This document shows, in pieces, positions 12,448-22,798 of a stretch of 37,561 nucleotides of DNA. The notes below the pieces were generated by a model. It worked only from the letters and a program-made list of their open reading frames with translations. It was not told where the DNA came from and ran no database searches. Both the position numbers and the translations under genes were made by a program. Numbering within the stretch: the first letter of the stretch is position 1; every line of letters begins with the position of its first letter. Source of the DNA: Ichthyophonus hoferi (taxonomy: Eukaryota > Opisthokonta > Ichthyosporea > Ichthyophonida > Ichthyophonidae); assembly GCA_002751075.1 (NCBI GenBank), contig NAOQ01000001.1:159956-197516 (forward strand), in the 5' to 3' direction.

Positions 12448-15400
12448 TGTATTGATTGATAAAGGAGTATACACATAAGCCAATCGCTTTGCCTGGCCCT
12501 ATATAATACATACCCTTCATGTGTAAATGATGAATAACACTCCTTTCAGGCCCAGCGATATGACCAAATTTAAAAATACAAACAAACAGCGTAGTAATAC
12601 AAGCCAGCTCTTCTGTCAACATGGCCATGGATCGTCTTTCATCCGAAGTACCTGGAAAATCTACTACATCTATACATAGTCCATTGCTTTCAAGGCATCC
12701 TGGTCCTGCAGGGTTTGGGTTTGGCTCGGCTGGGCTTAGTAGATGGAATAGTTTTACCTCTTCTGTGCGGAGGATATTGCTACTGGGGGCATCAACCCCA
12801 AACAGCTTTTGGATCCATAAGGACTTTCCTGCATTATGTACACCTATATGTATATGTGTGTGTGTATATGTGTATATATGTATGGATATATGTGTGTGGA
12901 TATATATATGTGTGTGTATGTGGTGCGTGTGGGGGATTTATAGGCGTATGTATATTATAATATAATAAAAGAGTTGGAAGTTAGGCCAGGGTTAGGACAA
13001 TAAAAGGAAGAAATAGAAAATGTTGAAGTGTATACAGCCTCGTGATTGGATATAGGTGTAATAACCAATTAGAAACATCTGCATATGTTAAAGAAAAGAA
13101 ACGGGATCGAGTATTGGCTGCTTTTATAAACAATATTGATAATAATAGATTGGGGGAGTTAGATTTTAATCATGTTAATAAATGTAAAATATAAAAACGA
13201 GACATGGTGAGGGGTAGTAGGATATGTGGAGAAAAAGGAATCAAGACACGCACAGCAGACAGACTGCATGGAAACTCTAAAGGCTAATATGTTTGGCAAG
13301 CAAAAAAATTCAATTGTGTATAAAACAGCTACAGGAGGTTACAAAGGAAGTATAGATATGAACTTAATTGGGTAGAAATAAAAAAAAAAGTAAGTATATG
13401 TAAGGGAGCATACAGAGGAAATAATGTCGGAAAAAAGAACAAGCTGTTGATAACAGCCAATGGCAAAGAGTCAAGGCTGCATAAGCTACATCCAGTTCGA
13501 TATAGATTGCCCCACGACTGTGGCTTACAATAAAATCCTATATTTAAAACGCTACTCCAACACCCACCTACCTTTGGTCTCCCTCTTCTCTCCAAGCCTC
13601 AACGGAAAACAATAAATATATTCAAATACACCTATCAATGCCAAACAATTATTATGTGCACTACACTACATACATACATACATACATACATACATACAAT
13701 CAACACATAGGCCTAGAAAGCCTTACCAACAAAGGACACTAGAATATGGTTCTGGAGGTGCCTTCGTATGAGCGCCAATCGACCCACAGCGGACAGCCAC
13801 CTAGCGACATCTTTTCTGGATCGCTCCACCATTTGCATATATAAGCTTGCTCCGATGTCCTTAGTTTTCTTCTTGTCGTGTGGCTGGGAGTAGGTCTTCT
13901 GAAGTCGATCATCTAAGCATTGTTTAATTTCTTTTTCCCTAGTAACATGTAGAGGTCTATCTGGTGGTAGGAATGTAAGTGCAGCCGTGCATATTGCAGC
14001 TTCTAAAGTAGGAACTTCCTCTAAAACCCCAGCTGTGTCTCCTCCAATGATCCGGAGAAGTGTTTTCAGCATGATAATGTACTGGAGACTGGGGGGGTCT
14101 GCCCATGCATCAAATGCATGCCTAAAAATACCTGCACCTACTGCACCAATCACCGATCCCGGAATGGCCAGGATGACGGTAGGGATACCAAATACAGCAA
14201 CACCCCAGCTATATTGATAATTATTGGTGCGCATAATTGCTATCAATGGAATGATTGGAAGCAGAGTAGGCAGAAGGGTAACAATGCCAATGACTGTGAA
14301 AATTGTTCCAAAAAACATTCCAAGCCCCCCCAAAACCTTTGATAGAGCACGGATGGCCCTGTGTTGAAACTCCAGTTCTACAGGCTGACTCAGTTTCATG
14401 ACAATCTCTTCAATTATTGGTTGGATTTGCACATGAGCAACAAGGATTTTCTCGGCGTTTAAATTCTCTTTAACAATTCGTCTCATGGCCAGGCCCTTTT
14501 CGTGTGTATTTACAAGAATTTCTTCAAGGTCAGCTATGGCTTCCAACATGGGATGTAGTTGCCATTTTTTGTCTATATTACAATGCTCTTCCCTCTCTTT
14601 ACTAGATTCTTGTGGAGAGTTCTGACGTTCATTAAGATTATTGGATAAAGGCTGCTTACGCTGCCACCATTGTCGGGCTGGTGCAGTATGTAACGTCACA
14701 AGAAGACCCCGCAAGAAAGCCGTCATAAGTACGTCACTGTTCATACGAGCATACTGAATGGTCCCAAGGGGGGGGGTTTTTGCCTGGTTTAACGTACCAA
14801 TTTTAGAGTCAGGTGTATCGCAAAAGTCCGTTCGCACAAATATAAATGCATTAAGTTTTGGAGTACATCGCAGTACCCTAATCTGTATAGCCCCATTGCC
14901 ACACACAGTGACATATTGTGTGGCCACCTCAGCAGACTCCGCTTTATGTCCCATTACTGGAAACTCCAGTGACTGTAACCGGGGATAAAGGTAGGCCTGT
15001 CCCCCGCTACGACCTAGAACCAAGTCAAGATTGGAGCCGATAATCTCAAAGTCTGCCCTCAGGCCAGTGTTCACGCTTTTTGCGCTGCATGAATGGATGT
15101 GTGGGGCCATGTGAAGTAATATGGTGACAGGCAAGCCCCTGGGACGAATATCAGTCTTGCTAAAGAGGGGGGTATTGAGAATAGCCGCATGGTGGACTGA
15201 CATATTCTCCACAGAATCTGGTGCAGGAAGGACAGGGAGTGGGGCAGTGTGCTCCATGATATGTGTCTCTGTATTGGATTGTACCACAGAACCTAGTCCA
15301 GATTCTCTCAAGACCATGATGTGTCCTAAGGGCACTAGAGTCATGTGCCCCTTGTCTCCATAGGTCTGAAGGAGGCCTGTAGCTGCTTGATGTGCACTAC

Positions 15401-16811
15401 CTAATCCCGATATGTCATATGTATGTGGGGGCGACTTATTATTTTGATCCCAGTCACTGGCAACTACTTGTGAAAACGATGCCTTAATCATTGCCTTTAC
15501 AAGCCGTGCTAGTCCCGCTCCTGCCTGCTGACCTACCACCTCGACCTGCTCTCTCACGGCACTCTCGGCGGCCACTACACCGACTAGTCTTGGAACTACA
15601 TCCTTTTCAGAAAAGAAGTTAATATGATTATCAGTATTGTTGGTGGCATAAAGGTAGCCTGCCACCTCTTCAGTAGCGCATGAGGGAGATGCAAAAGTAA
15701 TAGCACGCACCGTCACTGCCTGCTTGTTTGCTCGTTTGCTCTTCCGCAGGGCAAGTTGAGCCCTAACCACATGTCTTGCCAAGATTGCAGCCCCGTGCGC
15801 CACCGTACCTGATACAGAAAACCCTGTAAACACAAGCTTGCGTGGGGTGTCAATAAATCGCTTGCTGGTATATTTACGGTGAATGGAGTTCAGTGAACCC
15901 TTCGGTTTGTCAGAAGACGAGGCCGAGGGACTAACGCTGAGACTGTCATCGGTGCCTTTAGATGAAAAGCTGGTTGTATCGTCGGACATAATGATCACCG
16001 GATGCCCTTTGGGGGTGGCAGTCAGGCTATCTTCCGGGGCATTACACAAGGCAAGGAGGTTAAGAATAGGTAAATGATTAGCCATTGCCATAGCCGCAGC
16101 ATTTATCGCCCCCTCGCATTTAATATCGCCCTCCGACACCTTACCGTCAAGGTCTATAGGCTTCCCAGGCTGAAGCAATGCATCCAACACTCGATCGTCT
16201 GAACAATCTATAGCCACTATAACAGTCTCGGGAGTAACAGCTACCATATAGCGCAAGGCCGCCTCACTCCGTGTCACTGCTACAGCAATGATATCATGTT
16301 CCAGTTTCCTCTTGTTAAGATCATCTATCACATGCTTCGAAGACACCCGCATGACCTCTACCCCTTGGGTAAAAGTATTCCGGGTAGACTTGGTAGCCGG
16401 CCGAGATGTACCAAGAAGGGAAGAGAGACATACACGAGCCCGTTCCACATCTCCGCAATAGTTAGGAGAAAGAACTGGAATGTCGGTGTGCAAGGGAGAA
16501 CCCTGCCAGGTAGTTCGAGATGGCACTAGGACAGCCTTATATACTCCTGGAGGAAACTCTTTTTCACTGTTGCAGTAAAACCTTCCGTTGGGTTGTGCAC
16601 CTATAGTGGCCCCAGTTACGGTGCGTAGACTTGCCACTCTTACTCCTACCACATTACGAATGTCCAGTTCGGCCTGCAGTGCTAACAATGTTACATGACC
16701 TGGGTGCTCAAAAGAAAGACAAAAGGGACTTGGAATATTACCGTTTAGGGTCACGGTTGACAGATTGCCGAAATCGAACTGAACCTCATGCTTTGAATTA
16801 AGAGTGCCCAT
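9197..16811 (-). CDS. Lipase-class-3 / P-loop GTPase / HECT E3 ligase fusion protein
   Basis: Exons (minus): 16811-13727, 12843-12514, 11870-11518 and 11101-9197. Phases match (1, 1, 0) and give 1890 residues. Residues ~320-545 resemble a class-3 (DAGL-type) lipase: nucleophile elbow GFSVSGTVA (Ser332), KDVVPRL (Asp404) and a His540/541 pair as candidate catalytic His. Residues ~822-900 hold two long hydrophobic stretches. Residues 1029-1036 are the Walker A motif GVHNAGKS, created by splicing; VVDFPG (1088-1093) is G3 and LINQTS (~1146-1151) sits at a degenerate G4 position. Residues ~1500-1890 are a HECT domain ending in SHTCVNMLD, with Cys1856 as the ubiquitin-accepting cysteine. Function inferred: a membrane-associated E3 ligase joined to a GTPase and a lipid-hydrolase-like module. 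The start is the ATG at 16811, 13 nt inside a good acceptor (16826-16825), so an upstream exon is likely. I recall no described protein with this architecture. Confidence 0.87.
12411..12452. repeat. (TATG)n microsatellite in intron 2 of the fusion gene
   Basis: About ten tandem TATG units on the plus strand, 60-100 nt downstream of the exon 2 donor in the minus-strand transcript, where they read ACAU. Confidence 0.9.
12514..12843 (-). other. GTPase exon (G1 and G3), symmetric 330-nt cassette
   Basis: This is exon 2 of the fusion gene. It encodes most of Walker A and all of G3. The acceptor is ATATAG before 12843; using it gives GxxxxGKS, whereas the alternative acceptor TGCAG 12 nt further in would delete four residues of the P-loop. 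The donor is GTATGT at 12513. The exon is 110 codons long with phase 1 on both sides, so skipping it keeps the reading frame and removes the nucleotide-binding core. Confidence 0.8.
12846..12920. repeat. TG/TA-rich low-complexity tract at the exon 2 acceptor
   Basis: Alternating TATATG and TGTG units directly before the exon 2 acceptor. In the transcript this is a CA/UA-rich tract that stands in for the polypyrimidine tract. Confidence 0.8.
13668..13698. repeat. (CATA)n microsatellite in intron 1 of the fusion gene
   Basis: About seven to eight CATA units, starting some 30 nt downstream of the exon 1 donor in the transcript, where they read UAUG. They are complementary to the tracts at 12411-12452 and 12846-12920 as transcribed. 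Confidence 0.9.
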
Positions 16812-16824
16812 GCTGACAAATTCC

Positions 16825-19800
16825 CTGGAATGTGATAAGGAAATATCAACAGTATGACACTGTGTGTAATGTGGCAAAGGGGAAGGCAGAAAAAAGAAGA
16901 TATATGTGGTAGAATGGTTGCAACATGTACATAGGTTTACAAAAACAAGGAATGAAAAACTCAATTACTTTCCAAACAGTTTCCTAGCAAATACATCAAT
17001 TTTACACCATCCATAGAGGCAGAGTGGAGGCCTAATTGTAAGGGCTATCACAATATTCAACAAGATTAATCTTATATAACCTCACGACTAAATAAAGAAG
17101 TGCTTTGAAAAGAACAGGGTAGATAACGTGAAGCTAGACTCCCAACAAAACACGTAAACAAAAAAAAAAAAACATAAATAAATAATAATAAGTAAATCCC
17201 AAAATGAGTTCAAACATTGGTTTCAAAATCAAATCAATGTGAAAGTGTATCGTTAGTAAATGTGTTAGTTCGTTTCAGACGGCTAGAAAGCCATTAAGAG
17301 AGTAAATATCAAAAAGGATAAACTAACGGCATATATACGTTAACAAGATATAATAAAGATGGAAAGGCAGGAATAGTAATTACCTAGAAGGTTTCTACAT
17401 GCCAGGGTTGGAGGAAGACAGGGAAGTCATCCCTGCGTAGAGGCGGGATTTGATCATAAAAAAAAACTGGTTGGTATCAAGGATACCCTGCATCTACTTT
17501 GATAAAAGGACAGGGGAAGATAATTTAGACACTATAAACCTCATATATCCTAGGTAATTATAGTTAATAAGGTGTCTAATATGAGAAATATGTTGTATCC
17601 TTCGCAATCCCACTAATATGAAATTATTATAGAGATAATATGGATAATTAAGGTCCTTAACGAATCTATATAATAAATATATATATATATTATAATGTAA
17701 GTAAGTGTAATCTGTCACCAACACGTGACGTCACTATTGATATCCGGCCATAGCATTCTTATTACGTTTTCAAGTGATGAGAATCATCTAAATCCTAGGA
17801 TGCCATATAAAATTATACCAAAAACAACATAAACCAATTCTAGATTATTATTTTTATGCTCAGCTAGCTTTAAATAAAGCTATGAAGAGAAATAATAATA
17901 ATAATTTTATACTTTAGAAATTTTAGACTTTCATAAATATAGAATACATTTCTATACAGGATTAGATTCACGCTCAATTTACTCTTTTTTAGCAGCAGCT
18001 GATTGTGCCAAGTTGGTTTCATTGGCTTTTGTAATCATATATGTTAAAATATGCATATGTTAATGTGTATTTATAGGTATTATATTTGTATATAGAACTA
18101 AGTAGTTATAATATTGCACCGTTTAACGTATGGGTCTAGTTTAATTAGCAGTAACGATCTTTACGTAGAGCTTATTACTTTAGCAGTGCGACTCTGCTCT
18201 GTTTATTCTTTTTATATATATATAGACTACAAACCATTATAATGATTTGCCTGGAGCTCAATCTTGGGAATTTCAGTTTAATACTTGTAAAACAGAAATG
18301 GAAATTTGGGAACCAATACAGTTAAAATTTACCTATGAGAAAGCGAAAGAGTATAGTAAGAGGTGCTATATACAATGGGGTTACTCCCTTATTAAAGTAT
18401 AAATTATCTCAAGTCCAATCCGTACATAGCTCAGTTTAGGCTTATATTAAGTAGCTAGCAGGTCAATCACAAAATCAAAACGTCAAAAAGAGTTTAGTAA
18501 GGCAGGTAATAGCTTTGTTTGTAATAGTCTAATGAAATTCAGTACAAAAAATAATGCTTCTGTTCTTAATAGCATATTATACATGGTCAGTGGTGCAAGT
18601 GTTTTTTATAAAACCAATTTTTTAATAAAAAAGCAAACAAATGATTTAAAATTGATTACAAGATCAAGCCTATAAGTGTAAAAATATTTTGGGTTAGCCT
18701 GTTGTTGCTTCAACTCCGTCTATTCATTAAAAAATCATGAAAATGCATCATTTTTATCTAGTATGTAGTATATGTTTGTAACAAAAAAAAAAAAACTTCC
18801 AAAAAATAAAAATAAAAATAAAAAATAATAATAAAGAAAAAAAAAATAAGGAAAAAAAAAAAGAAACAAAGGAAATTCCTTTATAGATTGCTACCTTTTT
18901 CAAAATTCGCATATAGGTAGATAGCAGTAGAAATTTCCTTAAAAATCGAATATTTACATGTTTTGCATTTTTAAAAAAAACGTGGCACACATTAAAACAA
19001 AGTTTCAAAAAAAAAATTTAAGTCTTTTTTTTTTACCGAATTATATTCAAGGTTGCAAAACTATGCAACAAATGTTTATTTTTACCGTTGTGTTGACACT
19101 GGAACTTCTGTACGGGGTTCATGTGTATGTTAACTTTGGTGGAATGATGAATCACAGGTTAATTGATTTGATCGAGAGTTAATTGTTGACTAATTCTTTT
19201 TATTAATAATGATTTGTCGAGTACTCAATATATAATCCCCTATGAGATGTTTGAAGTAATATATATCATTAATTGTTAAGTATTTAATCTCCCATTTACC
19301 ACTTGGATTAATATTCTTTACCAATTAATCGCTTCGATCAGTATTTCATGACTGGATTGAGACAAACTAGTTCCATAGCTGCCAGGTTCATTTCAGTGTC
19401 TGCAGTGTATTTTGCTTCATCGGAAATACATAGGAATGTAAAAATACCATATGTTGATTATTTATTTAGGTTCATTCTGGCATCATGTTACTGTATACTA
19501 GACACTTCATATTTCTGTGTTAGGAAGCTATCTTAATTTCATTGCTTCAAGCATTAGCAAAAGTACTCTCAATCTTTGACTTTTTGTTCTCATCTATACC
19601 TGGATTAGCCTAAACAAGCATTCATCTCGTTTCTCGTTGTGCCAACTTGGTGCATGTTTTTATATTTTTTAGATGATTTCCCTTCAACTCTTTGAATGCA
19701 ACACCAGTCATGGTTCAACGAAGATTTAAAAGTTTGTCTGTGGGAAGAAAGAAATCTGCTTTGCCTGGTACGCCAGTTCTTTAGGCTTTCCAGCCTCCTG

Positions 19801-21330
19801 TATCTAAGTAGACGTTAAAGTTGGCAATTCCTTTAATAGTTAGAGTGCATTGGTTTCGCTTGTCAACCTATGCCACGATACAGTGGAATATAACTACCTA
19901 AACAACATAGATCAAATGGCTATAGTTATAATTGGTTAAGTCAGGGATGCGAACTAGTCTATATATAATAATCCGTCTTACTAATAGAAATTTCTCTCTA
20001 CGACTAGTTCAATATACGTAATTCTGCATTAAAACTAATAAAGATTTTTTGTTATTATATTGATTCTTTGTTTACAATTGTCAGCTTCCGTTCAACATAA
20101 ACGCTAGATAATGTATATATATTCATATTTATTAAAATGTATTGATACCCTCTGTTTTCAATATAAAATGTGTTACAAGATCCTTAGCTACAAATAAATA
20201 CATAAGTTAGACCGAAGTCTATATAACAAACAGATAAATACTCGGCTTAATATTAGTTAATGGCATTATGTTTTCAACCTGGTAAATTGATTGTTCAGTA
20301 CATGTGCAGATATACTGCTCAGGTAGTTTGCCAAAAAGCCATCCTAGTAAGGATATGTTAATATTGGACTATTAGGATAAGATGAAACAGGTATAAATGT
20401 AAATAAAAATAACTAATAAAAGCCCCAGCACACCTTGACATACGTGGCAACCCCGTATGCCTGACCACATGTACAATACCGTTATAGGCAAATACGAATA
20501 CGTTCGTGACACATAACTTTGCATTCCTTTACGTTTTGTTAAACAATATCATAATATATTTATATATGTGGCCCTACTATACAACATCAAATTGGCGACC
20601 CCGAAGCCTGTAGAAAAGTCACTGGAACTACCACAGTCTGCTATACATTTAAATTTCTATACGAATATATGATATTTGTTTATCATTAGTCAAGCAGGCT
20701 TTAAAAATAAAAATAAAGGCAAAGTATATAAACTCTATAAAACCTTATAGTTCTTCCTTTGTGCATTATAAGTATATACAAATTAGTGCAATAGTATGAT
20801 ACTGATACTGAATTATTGAGCTAAACGAGCTGAGATACATATATATAAAATTCTTGTTTGTTGTACTAGCGTTACACAGTATACACCTCTAATTTGGTGG
20901 AGGCAGCTTAATTAATATTTTTATTGGCCACCAATTAAACTATTTGATTCAGATTCAGAATGGCGCTGAGCTATATAAAAATAATTTTATATAATTTTAA
21001 GAAAAGGTCATAATTGATTATAAAGTATTGTGATTTTATAATTCAGATGATCTATTGGCTTACATAAACTAAGATAGTATACAGAGAGCAAGCTATTGGC
21101 TTAAGGAGGCGTATCAGACTAACGGCTGAATACTAAATGCAAATAATCCTATAGCAGAGATATGAATCATTTATGTATTTATAATATAATATAATAGAAC
21201 TATATATACACATTCTGTATTATTATAATTGCAAATACGCTATTGTTTTTAAATAGCCATATTCTTAATATAAAAGAATATATCTATAATTTCCATATAG
21301 AATATACGGCAAACCACAACATAACACAAC
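16825..21330. other. AT-rich intergenic region, no gene recognised
   Basis: ORFs here are short and of low complexity, without splice-consistent neighbours or recognisable motifs. It presumably holds the 5' UTR and promoter of the fusion gene (a possible upstream exon near 17384-17440 is given as a finding) and the promoter of the V-ATPase e gene next to 21331. An A-rich tract lies at 18781-18870 and AT dinucleotide runs near 17676-17695. A possible, very weak LTR-element trace lies at 20446-20610. Confidence 0.5.
18781..18870. repeat. A-rich low-complexity tract
   Basis: About 90 bp almost entirely of A with scattered T and G (AAAAAT and AATAAT units). There is no target-site duplication or adjacent element that would mark it as a retroposon tail. 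Confidence 0.7.
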
Positions 21331-22598
21331 ATGGCCGCTCCTTCTATGGTACTTTTGGGATTTACTCTTTTCTGGCTGGGTATAGCTATCGTTCCACCTT
21401 TTTTCTTCCGTCGCAGCCAAAACTATGCCACTATTAGAGTGTGTTTTATTGAGGTCGCCGTGTGTTGCTATATGTTCTGGCTGTTTACCTATCTGAGTCA
21501 GGTATGTATTATAATTTTTAGTTTTAACAAAATTATTACGGTGTTTTAATGTTGTTCTTTTTTGTTTTGCTAACCATGCTTTGTCTGGCTATAATCCTTT
21601 CTTTAAGTTTGTTTGTTTTTATGTGTATATAACACTCTATATCTTCGAGCATCTATTGACCTGAGTAATGTAGACAGGTTGTTTGGTTTAAAGTCTATTT
21701 GAATGTCACACTTTATGTGTTACAATTATTACAGTTATATATGGTTATATTACTCTCTTTACTTTTTCTACCTGTGTATCCACCACAATAAAGACGCACG
21801 TGGATGTATTTTTTTATATCTTGACATGTTATCCCTGTATTTACTTTTGTGGCAGGTATGCTTAGTTTTTTTTTTATATATAAAAATTACTTTTTTGTGC
21901 TCTGTTAATATATATATTTCCTATCTTTTTTATCTGCTTACTTAACTTATTTATATAAATGTATTGGAATGTAATAATATGTTTTTTATATAAAGAAACA
22001 GCTATTATCTGTATTTTTTGTATGTATGTATGTGTATTTAACTAACTTAACCTACATTTTTGACTGTTAATCGACTTGCTCTACATGTTATAATAGTTTA
22101 CATGCCTAAATAACTTCGTTGTTTAATGTAAACATTGTATAGGTTTCTAAAATGCATAGTGCATATTTCTCTTGTAGATATTGACCTATACATGTATAGT
22201 TGTGACTGCTTTAAAGTATACAATGTTTTATTCTATAGTAAGCACGTGTCTGTATTCATATCTCTAATCTTTTTGTTTATTGAATTATCTAGTCCAGTTT
22301 TTGTAATTGGTTAATACTTAAACATATTTTTAATAATGTGTACAAATGTGTTTGTAAATTTTGTACCCATTTCTTTCTCTGTCGTGCATATCGTAATCTA
22401 TTGTGTGATTTTATAATGAATATAAACTCATCCACCCCCTCTCTTTCTCCTTCTCCCTCTTAATTTTTATTTCCTGTTCACTGTAAATATATGGCTATTA
22501 CATATGTAATTCTTCATACATACACCCATACACTCATACAGTGGCACCCATTAACCGGCCCATCTATTCTTTCGGAAGCCATTCATCTCGAAGCTTAG
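21331..22598 (+). CDS. ATP6V0E: V-type proton ATPase subunit e
   Basis: Two exons, 21331-21501 and 22542-22598, joined in phase 0 to give 75 residues (human ATP6V0E1 is 81). Subunit e is a small hydrophobic part of the membrane Vo sector of the proton-pumping V-ATPase, in endomembranes. Exon 1 encodes two membrane segments (about residues 6-26 and 34-56), with RRSQN in the loop. The second ends in VCCYMFWLFTYLSQ, close to human VCCYLFWL. Exon 2 gives WHPLTGPSIL, matching human LNPLFGPQL. The donor is CAG|GTATGT and the acceptor CATACAG. The start is the first ATG in good context (CACAACATGG). The 1040-bp intron is AT-rich with no other exon seen. The short exon 2 is easily missed because it has only 18 codons. 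Confidence 0.87.
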
Positions 22599-22792
22599 AG
22601 CTAAAGTGTTCCCCTATAAAGCAGACCTGGTCAATTTTTCTGCCTCATCGGGCCACTTTAAGTTTGTAGGATCATTTTTGATTAGCATGATCAAATTCTT
22701 TTTCCTTGTGTATGTAAGATTCGGCCTTGGAGGGTGGTTAATGATAGGGCCGTAACCTAAGGACTATGACAGATTAAAAATGATAGGCAATC

Positions 22793-22798
22793 AATAAA
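22793..22798 (+). promoter_or_regulatory. Poly(A) signal of the V-ATPase e gene
   Basis: AATAAA about 195 nt downstream of the stop codon. The intervening, less AT-biased sequence reads as a 3' UTR. Confidence 0.55.

Noticed and set aside
13329-13595. 88-codon minus-strand ORF between the lipase and GTPase exons, tested as an extra exon
   Set aside because: Direct joining of exon 1 to 12843 restores a perfect Walker A motif; inserting this ORF would destroy it and it lacks matching splice sites.
18000-19660. Inverted TGTGCCAA(G/C)TTGG motifs at about 18004 and 19638, considered as terminal repeats of a DNA transposon
   Set aside because: The match is about 15 bp, nearly self-palindromic, with no transposase remnant or target-site duplication between or beside the copies.
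19348-19870. Slightly less AT-rich patch with a 62-codon ORF, considered as a gene between the fusion gene and V-ATPase e
   Set aside because: No recognisable protein motif, splice-consistent partners or codon bias; left as intergenic.
20870-20915. A second primer-binding-site-like motif (TTTGGTGGAGGCAGC)
   Set aside because: No tRNA 3' end that I recognise matches it, and there are no LTR-like borders or coding remains.
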